A program made the position numbers and the translations under genes. A stretch of 53,412 nt of DNA from Desulfobacteraceae bacterium (GTDB lineage: Bacteria > Desulfobacterota > Desulfobacteria > Desulfobacterales > Desulfosalsimonadaceae). How positions within the stretch are numbered: position 1 is the first letter of the stretch; every line of letters starts with the position of its first letter. The DNA is taken from positions 1-53,412 of the forward strand of contig JAABSH010000023.1 of assembly GCA_011390465.1 (NCBI GenBank), given 5' to 3'. Positions 1 to 7,816 of this stretch are shown in pieces. The notes below the pieces were generated by a model that was not told the DNA's origin, did no database searches, and saw only the letters and a program-made list of their open reading frames with translations.

Positions 1-1
1 C

Positions 2-268
2 TTTACCGGCGTACTGGCAAAAAATGGCATTCGGATCAGCATGGACGGCAAGGGTCGCGCAATGGATAATATTTTTATCGAACGCTTATGGCGATCCGTA
101 AAATATGAAGAGATATACCTGAATGAGTATCAGAATGTCAAAGAGCTGACAAAAGCATTAAAAACGTATTTTGATTTTTATAACAATGAGCGGTTCCATC
201 AATCCCTGAATGACAGCACACCGGCCGAGATTTACCGGGAAAAGCCTGTCACCCGGATGGCGGCCTGA
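2..268 (+). CDS. IS3-family transposase (OrfB), C-terminal part
   Basis: The reading frame is open from the left edge and ends at 268, so only the last 88 residues of the transposase are in the window. It would catalyse DDE-type transposition. The motif DNIFIERLWRSVKYEE carries the final catalytic Glu of the rve/IS3 integrase core, and the following NNERFHQSLNDSTPAEIY is the typical IS3 C-terminus. An internal ATG at 41 is not the real start because conserved residues precede it in frame. The element sits next to a truncated glycosyltransferase gene, which suggests that the insertion broke that gene. Family assignment is firm; subgroup is not assigned. Confidence 0.9.
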   Translation, partial: FTGVLAKNGIRISMDGKGRAMDNIFIERLWRSVKYEEIYLNEYQNVKELTKALKTYFDFYNNERFHQSLNDSTPAEIYREKPVTRMAA

Positions 269-281
269 CGTCAACATGGCC

Positions 282-349
282 GCAGAAAAAAATTGCAGCG
301 CTCCGACGAGCTAATGGGGGCCCATTCTCGCGCTGCAATTTTTTTCTGC
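282..349. terminator. Perfect 19-bp inverted repeat, probable terminator at the IS end
   Basis: Bases 282-300 and 331-349 are exact reverse complements (GC core gcagcg plus an A/T tract of seven), separated by a 30-base loop. The A-run and T-run on the outside of the stem make it plausible as a bidirectional terminator shielding the IS from its surroundings. It could instead be a structural element of the IS end. Confidence 0.6.
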
Positions 350-399
350 TGGTCCGTCGCCACCATTTCAGAACTGAGGATTACCAAACTGAGTACACC

Positions 400-675
400 T
401 TAAATATTAAATTTTTTGTCCTTGACTATGGGTCCACAATAAACTGCCAATATGGCAGAAAATAACGGGGGCCAGGTGACAAACGGCTCACCAAAGACAT
501 TAGTAATGCCGTTCCCAACAGCAATGCTTCTTGCACATTGAATGTAATTAACTGAATCAGGAGAAATCCCAGCGCCATGACGTGAAGTGGCAATAATTAT
601 CAAAAAAAAACCACAGAGACCGGCCGCCAATAATACAAACTCAGTAAGAAAAAGCGGAGCCTGCGTTTTTTTCAT
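400..675 (-). pseudogene. Truncated membrane glycosyltransferase (GT39/ArnT-like), N-terminal fragment
   Basis: This 91-aa fragment begins with a good ribosome site (aggag, 7 bases before ATG). It has an N-terminal membrane segment (about residues 12-30) followed by a loop with ISPDSVNYIQCARSIAVGNG. That loop resembles the first periplasmic loop of GT39-type lipid-linked sugar transferases, where the Asp is near the catalytic site. Such enzymes have 8-13 membrane spans and about 450-600 residues, so most of the protein is missing. The frame stops at the presumed IS3 boundary, so insertion is the likely cause. It lies upstream of nothing but the IS and downstream of the glycan genes at 734-4610, whose product it may once have used. 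Confidence 0.65.
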
Positions 676-733
676 TAGATCTCCTAAAATTTAGTGAAAT
701 ATACCGCCGGAGTTAAAGCTGGGATCAGGCATT

Positions 734-1504
734 CTATTTTATTTTGGATTGTTTTTGATTCAGGTAAGAGTATATTTTTATCAATTCAAATATTGCAGTT
801 AAATAATCTCCAAATTTTATTTTTGAGCCGGGTACATCCGTCCAGCTATCAAGCGGATATTCAAAAATAGACTCTTCACTTGATTTGTCATTCGATTTTT
901 CAAAATATTTAATGAAACGTGCAAGTATTTCAACATCAAAAATCCATTTTACGGTAAACGGATCTTGAAAAATCTTTAAAAGAAAAGGTTCATTCTTAAA
1001 AATTTTTGCACCACATTGGGTATCATAAACAGATAATTTAAGCGTAAAACTAGCAAAAGTTGCAAAGAGCCTTCCCAAGTAATGACGTGAAGGTTGCCTG
1101 TCAATCTTTCTTCCTAACAATTTTACACGTGACGCCATTACAAGCTTTATATCCTCAGATTTTAAAATATTACATAACACAATAATTGAGGAAAGTGGGG
1201 TTGCCAGATCTGCGTCCCAGAAACCGATATTTTTATACTGAAAGCTAATCGCTTTCAGACAACCAGATCTGACGGCTTCGGCTTTTCCTGAATTTTTCTC
1301 TAATTTAATGTATTGAATTTGATCTGTATTCGATTCAAGAATTTTCTGTAAAATTTCATGCGTATTATCTGTGCTTCCATCATTAACAAAAATAAAATTC
1401 ACAGTTTTATTTTGCTGAGCAAATTCTAAAAATTTAATTGGATTCAGTCGAAGTGCCTCATTATAACAAGGCACTATAATTGCTGTTTCTTGCATATTAC
1501 CCAT
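734..1504 (-). CDS. Glycosyltransferase family 2, dolichyl-phosphate glucosyltransferase-like
   Basis: This 256-aa GT-A enzyme probably transfers a hexose from a nucleotide sugar to a polyprenyl phosphate at the cytoplasmic face. Near the N-terminus IIVPCYNEALRL and FIFVNDGSTDNT are the nucleotide-sugar binding motifs. FWDADLATP is the metal-binding DxD region, and the block SRHYLGRLFATF with YDTQCGAKIFK is characteristic of the ALG5/DPM1-like branch. No C-terminal membrane spans are present. It overlaps the 3' end of the upstream methyltransferase by 31 bases, so the two are translationally coupled. A lipid-linked sugar made here could feed the neighbouring GT39-like enzyme, now broken by the IS. 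Confidence 0.85.
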   Translation of the reverse strand: MGNMQETAIIVPCYNEALRLNPIKFLEFAQQNKTVNFIFVNDGSTDNTHEILQKILESNTDQIQYIKLEKNSGKAEAVRSGCLKAISFQYKNIGFWDADLATPLSSIIVLCNILKSEDIKLVMASRVKLLGRKIDRQPSRHYLGRLFATFASFTLKLSVYDTQCGAKIFKNEPFLLKIFQDPFTVKWIFDVEILARFIKYFEKSNDKSSEESIFEYPLDSWTDVPGSKIKFGDYLTAIFELIKIYSYLNQKQSKIK

Positions 1505-2244
1505 ACGGTCAGTCCTGGCAGTTTAATCCCAAGTTTATTAAATTTAATGAGAAGCGAATTTTCTATATTAAAAATAATTTCCATAATTTTTGTTATTATG
1601 GCTCCATTTCCCCAATGGCCAATACCTTTAGTATTTATCTTTTTGGAGTATTTTGTTTTTTGGATACACCAGGATATAAAACGAAAGAAAGTCAGAGAAA
1701 AGAATAAATATCCAGAAGACTTGCATTTAATATTACATTTATCTAATAATTTCAGTAATTCTTTTCTACTATACCTTCGATAATGTCCCAAAAATTTATC
1801 ATGAGCACTGAATAAAAAAGAAAAAGCAGGCACAGTAATCAACAAAAGTCCTGTCGCATTTAAATAGTGGTTTACTACAGATAAAATAAAACTTTTATCA
1901 TCTTCAACATGTTCTATGACATCAAGCATCAGTATCAAATCATAATTAGACGTTTTCAAATCAGAGAATTTATTATGAAAACGAATTTTTTTTTGATTAT
2001 TTAAATCATCAATATCCTTCTCAGTCAAATTAATATCAATTGCATCTACGTATTTAATCATCTTTTTCGGAATAATATTTGAGACTATGTAACCATCTCC
2101 ACACCCAACATCAAGTAAGCTTAATTTATTTTTAAAACTTATTTCAGTTTTGAGAATTTGACGGAGAGAATTTAATCGTGAAATTTCCCAAGGATGTCTT
2201 GCTACATTTTCTGTCTTCTCAATTAAATCCATATAAAAATCCAT
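1474..2244 (-). CDS. Class I SAM-dependent methyltransferase
   Basis: This 256-aa protein has a Rossmann-fold methyltransferase domain. LLDVGCGDGYIV (about residue 43) is the SAM-binding motif I, DAIDIN follows as motif II, and LILMLDVIEHVEDD is the motif IV region typical of Methyltransf_11/UbiG-like enzymes. A hydrophobic stretch around GLLLITVPAFSFLFSAHD and the HYRRYSRKEL motif recall methyltransferases in polysaccharide and lipid-glycan clusters. The substrate cannot be read from sequence. It is the upstream partner of the GT2 gene, overlapping it. Base composition of this pair is markedly A/T-richer than the genes from 6.7 kb onward, which suggests transfer of the glycan cluster. Confidence 0.8.
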   Translation of the reverse strand: MDFYMDLIEKTENVARHPWEISRLNSLRQILKTEISFKNKLSLLDVGCGDGYIVSNIIPKKMIKYVDAIDINLTEKDIDDLNNQKKIRFHNKFSDLKTSNYDLILMLDVIEHVEDDKSFILSVVNHYLNATGLLLITVPAFSFLFSAHDKFLGHYRRYSRKELLKLLDKCNIKCKSSGYLFFSLTFFRFISWCIQKTKYSKKINTKGIGHWGNGAIITKIMEIIFNIENSLLIKFNKLGIKLPGLTVWVICKKQQL

Positions 2245-2306
2245 GAATCTTCAATTTTAATTGCGTTTAAATTTGTACCTTTAATTACCGGTTTAATAAA
2301 AATCAA

Positions 2307-3434
2307 TCAACCAACTATTTTATAAAGCACCCTTGCAAGGGAGGGTCCATGCATCAGAATATTGGAATACATCTGGTTGGCCATGGGACAAAAACAGTTT
2401 TTGTCATGGATATATTTGCGAACCTGTTTTGCCTGGGGGCTGTTCCATAATTTCGGGAAATCATAGTCATATTTTCGCAGGTTTCCCATGGATTTTTCAT
2501 ATCCCAGGGTGCAGCAGGGCCAGATGTCACCATAGGGGGTCATATGCGCGTTTGAAATGCCGGCATAGCAGGGGATCACCTGCTGGTTCCGGCGAAGAAT
2601 TTTAATGGCCAGGGCATAATATTCCAGGCGGAAGGCATTGGTAATCCGGTGGAAAAAAATCCGATTTTTCATATTCGCCCGGATCTGGGAGACAAAAAAA
2701 TCAATGGCTTGTTCGTATTCCTCGGCATTGGGTGTGATGGAATTTTTTGTGTTCAGCATTTCAGAGCGCTGTTCCGCAATTTCATTGCGGTAACTTTCCG
2801 GGTCCAGTTTTGTAATGAAAGCGGCAATCTCTTCGATGTCATTCACATTCCAGCGGGAAATCACCGTGCCGAGCTCCACATGAAGCCCTTCAAATTCCGG
2901 TTTCATTTCTTTTAATGCTTCGAATAAGCGCATGACTTTTAAAAAATTGCCAGGCACCCCCCGGATTTCATCATGCCGCTGGTCTATATGGTCCAGGCTG
3001 GGTTTGATGGTCAGATGGGTGTTCGGGGCATTGTTTTTCAAAAAAGACAGAATTTTTTTTGTTTTGGACAGGATTTGTTTTTCCGCAATGGCATTGGTGG
3101 GAATATGGATAATGCCGGGTTTCAAATACCGGACTGCCAGTTCGATGACCTCCACAAAATCCGGCCTTAGAAACGGTTCCCCGCCACTGACATTAAAAAC
3201 ATAAACATGCCCCATGGATTTGAAAATTTTTTCGATTTCATCTATGGTCAGCTCCTCGGATCGCTTGTCCGGATCATTTTTATAAATTTCCCAGATATTG
3301 CAGGTTTTGCATCGCGACTGGCAGACATTGGTGACGGAAAACGTCAGGTTAATCGGTTTGCCGGGCTGAGAAAAACCGGTTTTCGCAAGCCGGTACTGAG
3401 CCATTTTAGGAAGAAGTTCTTTCAGATAACCCAT
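2307..3434 (-). CDS. Radical SAM protein with SPASM-like C-terminus
   Basis: This 375-aa enzyme has the 4Fe-4S/SAM motif CQSRCKTC near residue 38 and the downstream SAM-contact motif NVSGGEPFLRPD. The C-terminal part is rich in Cys (CYAG, WPCCTLGYE, NCFCPMAN), which fits a SPASM or twitch domain holding auxiliary Fe-S clusters. Proteins of this kind occur in surface-glycan and lipid-modification clusters as well as in peptide maturases. No precursor peptide gene is seen nearby, so a glycan or lipid role is the better inference. It is 18 bases downstream of the GT4 gene on the same strand, so they are probably co-transcribed. Confidence 0.8.
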   Translation of the reverse strand: MGYLKELLPKMAQYRLAKTGFSQPGKPINLTFSVTNVCQSRCKTCNIWEIYKNDPDKRSEELTIDEIEKIFKSMGHVYVFNVSGGEPFLRPDFVEVIELAVRYLKPGIIHIPTNAIAEKQILSKTKKILSFLKNNAPNTHLTIKPSLDHIDQRHDEIRGVPGNFLKVMRLFEALKEMKPEFEGLHVELGTVISRWNVNDIEEIAAFITKLDPESYRNEIAEQRSEMLNTKNSITPNAEEYEQAIDFFVSQIRANMKNRIFFHRITNAFRLEYYALAIKILRRNQQVIPCYAGISNAHMTPYGDIWPCCTLGYEKSMGNLRKYDYDFPKLWNSPQAKQVRKYIHDKNCFCPMANQMYSNILMHGPSLARVLYKIVG

Positions 3435-3452
3435 TTGGATCCTTATGTCGAA

Positions 3453-4610
3453 TTACTGTTTCAGCAGTTGTTTGTAAATTTTTTCTGTTTTTTCGGCGAT
3501 TTGTGACCAGGAAAATTGATGAGAAATGATTTCAGCATCTGATTCCATGCGTTTTAGCAAATCGGGATTTTGCAGACACTGGATTATGGCGTCCGCAAGG
3601 GCTGACGGATTTTTTGGCGGGACCACCCATTTACGATCTTTTACAAAATCCGGGAGCCCGCCGACATTTGACACGATCATGGGTTTTCTAAACGACAGGG
3701 CCGCGGATCCGGCACCGCTCTGACTGTCAAAATGATGATAGGGGAAAACGCATAAATCCGAAGCTTCAAAAAATTTATGAACATCGCCTGACGGTATATA
3801 TTCAAGATTCGTGATGATGTATTTCTTTATTTCAAGCTGGTTAATCAGCCTCTCATAGGGTTCCCATTCTTCCCATAACCGACCGGCAATCAGAAGACGG
3901 GCCTCCGGAACCATTTTAATGACATCCGCGAACGCTTTTATAGCGGCGTCTATGCCTTTGTAAGGACGGATGGCGCCAAAAAGCAGTATCACTTTATTTT
4001 CCGGCGTGATGCCCATTTCTCCGCGTATTTTTTTCCTGTCAATTCCCTTTTTAATGTGAAAATCCAAACTGCCATGGGGAATTATGGAAATTTTATCTTG
4101 CGGAATGTGATAGAAATCAGCCATCTGCTGTTTATTGATAATTGAATGAACAATAAAATAATCCCCAAGTTTGAAAAGCAATTGTGACATTTTAAAATAC
4201 AAAATTGAATTTTCATGGGACAGAACATTGTGCACGGAAAAAATTACCGGTTTGTTTTTCAATTTGAAGCAGGCACAAATGGTTAGGTAAATCGGGAAGA
4301 GTGGTGCGCTCCACCACTGTGCGTGAAGCAGGTCGCCTTTTGCCGTCAACCCTTCAATGAGCCATGACAGGGGATTATACCATGAAAGGCGTCTTCGCAC
4401 CTTTATTCGGGAGGTGGAAACGGCCGGATATGTATCATCATCATCCGGTGCGCCGCCCGGATACAGAAAAGCCGGATAAATATTCTTAAATGAGATGAAT
4501 TCCACACGGCATTTTTCAGATATCGCATTGGCAAGTTCAAAGCAGTAGCTGCTGAGCGCGCGAATGGGGGGAAGCGTGCCGAGAAGCGATACCGTAATCA
4601 GGCGTTTCAT
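3453..4610 (-). CDS. Glycosyltransferase family 4
   Basis: This 385-aa GT-B enzyme has an N-terminal acceptor domain (LLGTLPPIRALSSYCFELAN) and a C-terminal Glycos_transf_1 domain. The latter shows ILLFGAIRPYKGIDAAIKAF, then FFEASDLCVFPYHHFDSQSG and SNVGGLPDFV, with the E-x7-E-type donor-binding region represented by the SQSGAGSAALSF stretch. It would add a sugar from an NDP-sugar to a surface glycan precursor in the cytoplasm. It is the first gene of a minus-strand run of four. Upstream is a 570-base noncoding region that could hold its promoter. Confidence 0.85.
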   Translation of the reverse strand: MKRLITVSLLGTLPPIRALSSYCFELANAISEKCRVEFISFKNIYPAFLYPGGAPDDDDTYPAVSTSRIKVRRRLSWYNPLSWLIEGLTAKGDLLHAQWWSAPLFPIYLTICACFKLKNKPVIFSVHNVLSHENSILYFKMSQLLFKLGDYFIVHSIINKQQMADFYHIPQDKISIIPHGSLDFHIKKGIDRKKIRGEMGITPENKVILLFGAIRPYKGIDAAIKAFADVIKMVPEARLLIAGRLWEEWEPYERLINQLEIKKYIITNLEYIPSGDVHKFFEASDLCVFPYHHFDSQSGAGSAALSFRKPMIVSNVGGLPDFVKDRKWVVPPKNPSALADAIIQCLQNPDLLKRMESDAEIISHQFSWSQIAEKTEKIYKQLLKQ

Positions 4611-4729
4611 TATAAGCGATTATCCCAGGTTGAAATGACGGACGACGGTCAGCAGAAATTCGTCGATGGCGCTTAAATATTTTTGTGTGATGTTGTGCAC
4701 GATTTTCAAACTGATTTCTTCATATCTCG

Positions 4730-4873
4730 ACAGTCCAAAGTTCTGTCATTCCTGCGAAGGCAGGAATCTATAACTTGTCGATTATTCTGGATTCCTGCTT
4801 TCGCGGGAATGACACCGAGAAATTATGCGGTTTCTCTATAAAATTAATAAATTAAGTAGAACTTTGGGCTGTC
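4730..4873. repeat. MITE-like palindromic element in the 4611-5182 intergenic region
   Basis: The 570-base gap between the GT4 gene and tumA has no convincing gene. It holds a nested palindrome. The outer arms are acagtccaaagttct (4730-4744) and agaactttgggctgt (4858-4872), with one mismatch. The inner arms begin gtcattcctgcg (4745) and end cgcgggaatgac (to 4812), each containing its own small hairpin (cctgcgaaggcagg). The cattcctgcg/cgcgggaatg arms are a common genomic palindrome type in this group. A/T-rich sequence at about 5030-5170 probably contains the tumA promoter. Confidence 0.7.
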
Positions 4874-5182
4874 AAGTTCATATTCATGGACCAGAATATC
4901 TTATGGCAATGATTTTCAGATTGTCATTGATATGGGAAAATGTCAATAAACGATAGGCACAAAGCGCAGGTGCAGACGATTATAAAAAAGAATATACAAG
5001 GTTAATCCTGTATATTCTGCAATTTTTAAGCTCAGTTTTTTGTATAGTCTTGAGTTTTTCAAAGAATGATGTACTATAAAATTATTATCAGATTTGAAAA
5101 TCAGAAAAAAGCAAAGTGACTGACGAAGTCTGATTTTTTAGTTTGAGATCCGCCTCACAAAATAAAGAAAGGATGGTGATAT

Positions 5183-5491
5183 ATGTTGAATTTAAAACTG
5201 AATATTCATCCGCAGACTGAAAAAAAATTGAAAAAAATTCTGACATACGCTCAGGATGAAGAAATATTTGTTCAGAATATTATTGAATATCAGATTAAGG
5301 AATTACAAAAAGGTATAATGAATCTCCGATTGGATATGAAAGAGTTCGAAGAGAAATACAGAATGTCATCCGACGAATTTTATCAGAAATTTGAGCAAGG
5401 CATATCTGGAGATGATGAAGATTTTATTGTGTGGTCGGGAATCTATGAAATGTTCTGTGAAAATGAGAAAAAACTCAGTGAGCTGCTATGA
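5183..5491 (+). CDS. tumA: TumA-type antitoxin
   Basis: This 102-aa, highly charged and mostly helical protein is encoded just before and overlapping (ATGA) a clear TumE-family toxin. Size, order and overlap fit the antitoxin TumA. The N-terminal LNLKLNIHPQTEKKLKKIL resembles the start of small DNA-binding or toxin-binding antitoxins. The acidic C-terminus (GISGDDEDF) probably contacts the basic toxin. A ribosome site aaagga lies about 10 bases upstream of ATG. Autoregulation by the pair is expected from family behaviour but no operator is evident. The pair sits inside a perfect 21-bp inverted repeat (4730-4750 and 6102-6122). Confidence 0.7.
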   Translation: MLNLKLNIHPQTEKKLKKILTYAQDEEIFVQNIIEYQIKELQKGIMNLRLDMKEFEEKYRMSSDEFYQKFEQGISGDDEDFIVWSGIYEMFCENEKKLSELL

Positions 5492-5853
5492 TCGAAAGAT
5501 ATTTTTTGCAACTTGAGCATATTATTCAAGAATTTTCGAATATTCGATCTCTTACTCTGAAGAAAAAAATTTATAATGCCAGGCAGGGGTATATTACAGG
5601 ATCAATCATCTTTGAAAACGGTTATAGACTGGATTTTACAGAAGTCAAAAATACCGATTTAAAATCCAAAGTGAAATACCGTTATCAATATATGAACGAA
5701 TTAATGGAACAAATTTTTCGCTATGATAATGCTCCTCATCATTCCGATATTAAAACTTTTCCTCATCATAAACATGAAAAAAAAGAGGTTAAAGAGAGCG
5801 GTGAACCTTCACTTTTTGACGTACTTACTGAGATTGCCAGAATTCAACGATAA
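5488..5853 (+). CDS. tumE: TumE-family toxin (DUF6516)
   Basis: This 121-aa protein matches the DUF6516/TumE pattern. It has a central FENGYRLDFTEVKNTDLKSK stretch followed by KYRYQYMNE, then FRYDNAPHH and FPHHKH, which are the conserved residues of the family. The overlap with the upstream antitoxin gene is four bases, giving coupled translation. The family is reported as a toxin-antitoxin toxin; the molecular target cannot be deduced here. No frameshift or truncation is seen, so the module looks intact. Confidence 0.82.
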   Translation: MIERYFLQLEHIIQEFSNIRSLTLKKKIYNARQGYITGSIIFENGYRLDFTEVKNTDLKSKVKYRYQYMNELMEQIFRYDNAPHHSDIKTFPHHKHEKKEVKESGEPSLFDVLTEIARIQR

Positions 5854-5917
5854 TAGCAAATTGCAGCAGGCTCACCTACAGGAGAACACGGAAATCAATC
5901 GATGCCCCGTACCGTAG

Positions 5918-5951
5918 GTCAGGGTGTCCCGTCTGTTTGGGACTCCCTGAC
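5918..5951. repeat. Hairpin in the 5854-6170 noncoding stretch
   Basis: gtcagggtgtccc (5918-5930) pairs with gggactccctgac (5939-5951) with one mismatch. It lies about 65 bases after tumE and may be a terminator without a strong T-run, or a dispersed palindrome. The rest of 5854-6170 shows no gene I can support; a minus-strand frame there has no recognisable protein. Confidence 0.5.
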
Positions 5952-6101
5952 ATTTCCTTTGCGGTTCGCGGAATTTGGTTGGGTTCGCCTGATTTAATCG
6001 AAATTCAATATTGAAGTGGACCCCAAATAATATCCATCGTTCCCAAGGTCCTCCCCAGGAATGCACAATTGGAAATTTTTCATATTGCCCGGCAAACAGG
6101 A

Positions 6102-6122
6102 AATGACAGAACTTTGGACTGT
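6102..6122. repeat. Second arm of the 21-bp inverted repeat flanking tumAE
   Basis: The 21 bases here are the exact reverse complement of 4730-4750 (core cagaactttggactg). Together they bracket a 1393-base segment carrying tumA and tumE. A third, imperfect copy lies at 4858-4872. Confidence 0.8.
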
Positions 6123-6170
6123 TGAGTGGGTAAATCAAAAAGCGTATTTTGAAAAAAACCCTTAAAATCC

Positions 6171-6198
6171 TTGACATTCGAACAGTAAACAAGATAAA
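6171..6198 (+). promoter_or_regulatory. Putative sigma-70 promoter of the ComEA-like gene
   Basis: TTGACA at 6171-6176 is followed after 16 bases by GATAAA at 6193-6198. The surrounding words tccttgacattc also occur at the promoter candidate before the riboswitch (7478). Confidence 0.45.
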
Positions 6199-6300
6199 AA
6201 AAACTAATTTCCTGACAAAATTTTAAAATTATATTAATCGTTTTCAGGAAAAGAAGAATTTTTTATTCACCGGAACATCAAAAGTAAAGGAGAAAAAGGT

Positions 6301-6582
6301 ATGCGCAATTTTAAAAAAGCAATTGTTTTTCTTACTGTTCTTGGTTTTGTTCTTGGTTTTGCGATGAGTGTTTCAGCAGAAGACGGAAGTGGCAAGATAA
6401 ATATTAACACCGCTACGGTAGAAGAGTTAATGCAGCTAAAAGGGGTTGGGGAGGCCATTGCGCAACGGATTGTTGATTACAGAGAAGCCAATGGCCTATT
6501 TAAAACTATCGATGATCTTCAAAATATTAAAGGCATTGGCCCCAAAATTCTGGCAGATAATCTGGATCGTCTGACCATTTAA
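6301..6582 (+). CDS. Secreted ComEA-like helix-hairpin-helix protein
   Basis: This 93-aa protein has a Sec signal peptide ([20 protein letters not shown], cleavage likely after VSA near residue 27). It is followed by a double helix-hairpin-helix: [23 protein letters not shown] and [15 protein letters not shown]. Such domains bind DNA backbone without sequence specificity. In competence systems ComEA receives DNA at the cell surface, but stand-alone periplasmic HHH proteins are common in this group and their role is often unknown. A ribosome site (aaaggag) precedes the ATG. A strong terminator follows, so it is monocistronic. Confidence 0.85.
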   Translation: MRNFKKAIVFLTVLGFVLGFAMSVSAEDGSGKININTATVEELMQLKGVGEAIAQRIVDYREANGLFKTIDDLQNIKGIGPKILADNLDRLTI

Positions 6583-6623
6583 AATTACGATAACCAAAGG
6601 TCTCTTAAATCAAGAGGTCTGTG

Positions 6624-6651
6624 AACCCGCGCCTTGTGCGCGGGTTTTTTG
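6624..6651 (+). terminator. Rho-independent terminator after the ComEA-like gene
   Basis: aacccgcgc (6624-6632) pairs with gcgcgggtt (6638-6646) over a five-base loop and is followed by a T-run. It lies 40 bases after the stop codon. Confidence 0.9.
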
Positions 6652-6692
6652 TTTGCCCTTTTGGATTTTTTGAAACCGTAAAAAGGAACTGA

Positions 6693-7400
6693 TTGTTGCA
6701 AATCAATACGTCACAATGGCGGCATCTTGTGCGCCATCAGGCCGCTCTGGCCGGAATCGATATCTCCTCCCGGGCACTTGAGCAAATTGCCCTTTTTGCA
6801 TCAGAACTGCTTGTCTGGAATGAAAAAATTAATTTAACCACCCTTACGGCGCCTGAGGCGCTCTCAGAAAAACACATGATTGATTCACTGATTCCGGCAA
6901 GGTTTATTCCTGAAAATGCCTCTGTGCTGGATCTTGGAAGCGGTGGCGGATTTCCCGGGATTCCGCTCAAAATATTCAAGCCATCTCTGGATGTGGTCAT
7001 GGTTGACAGCATTCGAAAAAAAATCAATTTTTTGAAATATGTCATCAGTCAATTAAAATTCGATAACATTGCGGCCCGTCAGTTACGGGTGGAACAACTG
7101 GCAGAGATTCCTGAGTTTGCCGGACGGTTTGATGTGGTGATCAGCCGGGCATTTACGTCTTTTGAAAAATTTTTTCAATGGTCTGTGCCGCTCATTCAAC
7201 CAAAAGGAATCATTATTGCCATGAAGGGCAGGGGAGTGGACGGAGAAATTCAGGCTCTGAAAGCACGCCAATTGGGATCAGGGTGCTATAAAATAGATAA
7301 TAACCTGTTTAAATTGCAGGTGGAAAAATATCAGCTGCCGGTTTCCGGGGATGAGCGGGCGTTGGTGATCTGCCGTCCGCATGTTGACAATGAATTCTGA
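6693..7400 (+). CDS. rsmG: 16S rRNA (guanine527-N7)-methyltransferase RsmG
   Basis: This 235-aa SAM-dependent methyltransferase modifies G527 of 16S rRNA. LWNEKINLT, SVLDLGSGGGFPGIPLKI (motif I) and VVISRAFTSFEKFF are diagnostic of RsmG/GidB. The start is TTG at 6693 or the adjacent TTG at 6696; aagga at about 6683-6687 fits both and no ATG is suitably placed. Length matches the family. It is not beside mnmG here. The next transcript, with its own promoter and riboswitch, begins about 80 bases downstream. Confidence 0.95.
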   Translation: MLQINTSQWRHLVRHQAALAGIDISSRALEQIALFASELLVWNEKINLTTLTAPEALSEKHMIDSLIPARFIPENASVLDLGSGGGFPGIPLKIFKPSLDVVMVDSIRKKINFLKYVISQLKFDNIAARQLRVEQLAEIPEFAGRFDVVISRAFTSFEKFFQWSVPLIQPKGIIIAMKGRGVDGEIQALKARQLGSGCYKIDNNLFKLQVEKYQLPVSGDERALVICRPHVDNEF

Positions 7401-7477
7401 TTATTTAAAAAAGAATCAGAAAAATATAATTCAATCCCTTCCTGCCAAGTCATGATAACCAAAGCGAGAAAAAGTCC

Positions 7478-7506
7478 TTGACATTCCAGGCTCACTGAAT
7501 TTAATT
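7478..7506 (+). promoter_or_regulatory. Putative sigma-70 promoter of the corrinoid operon
   Basis: TTGACA at 7478-7483 and TTAATT at 7501-7506 are separated by 17 bases. The first pairing stem of the riboswitch starts 15 bases later, which is the right place for a transcription start. Confidence 0.55.
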
Positions 7507-7520
7507 AAAAACTCTTAAAC

Positions 7521-7679
7521 TGCTTAAGTGCTCCACGGAGCATAATAGGGAACCCTGTGAAATTCAGGGACGGGCCCGCCGCTGTAATTGGGGATGAACG
7601 CCGCACCCTGCCACTGCAAGAAATTGCGGGAAGGCGCGGCAAGTAAAGTGATCCAAAAGTCAGAAGACCTGCTTAAGCA
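7521..7679 (+). promoter_or_regulatory. Cobalamin riboswitch
   Basis: The closing stem is tgcttaag (7521-7528) with cttaagca (7672-7679). Inside are the conserved core words gggaaccctgtgaaattcag, gggcccgccgctgta and ccctgccactg, and the B12 box agtcagaagacctgc at 7658-7672. These are hallmarks of AdoCbl-sensing aptamers. It precedes a terminator hairpin (7726-7774), so control is probably by premature termination when cobalamin is abundant, shutting off the uptake operon that follows. Confidence 0.95.
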
Positions 7680-7682
7680 TTT

Positions 7683-7710
7683 TGATGTTTTTCGTGGTAA
7701 AAAAACATCA
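7683..7710 (+). other. A/T-rich hairpin between riboswitch and terminator
   Basis: tgatgttttt (7683-7692) pairs with aaaaacatca (7701-7710). It lies in the expression platform, between aptamer and terminator, and could be part of the antitermination switch; this is an inference from position only. Confidence 0.45.
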
Positions 7711-7725
7711 GTGATCTCAGGGTTT

Positions 7726-7774
7726 AAAAAGGGAATTCCCGGATCGGTTGTCTGATCCGGGAATTCCCTTTTTT
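7726..7774 (+). terminator. Riboswitch-controlled terminator
   Basis: A 20-bp perfect stem, aaaaagggaattcccggatc (7726-7745) with its reverse complement (7754-7773), closes an 8-base loop and ends in a T-run. Placed between the cobalamin aptamer and the first gene, it is the expected expression platform. Confidence 0.9.
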
Positions 7775-7816
7775 ATTGGAATTCGATAATTTTAAGAATG
7801 ACAAAGGAGTTTGGTT

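Larger units (their letters stand above)
1..397 (+). mobile_element. Right end of an IS3-family insertion sequence
   Basis: The transposase C-terminus is followed by about 130 noncoding bases. The outer boundary is inferred near 397, where the reverse strand begins with TGTAC, a common type of IS3 terminus. The stop codon of the truncated gene next door begins at 400. The left end lies outside the window, so neither the matching terminal repeat nor a target duplication can be confirmed. Confidence 0.55.

Noticed and set aside
5872-6192. 106-codon minus-strand frame after tumE
   Set aside because: It runs through palindromic repeat DNA and the 21-bp arm; no recognisable domain and no ribosome site.
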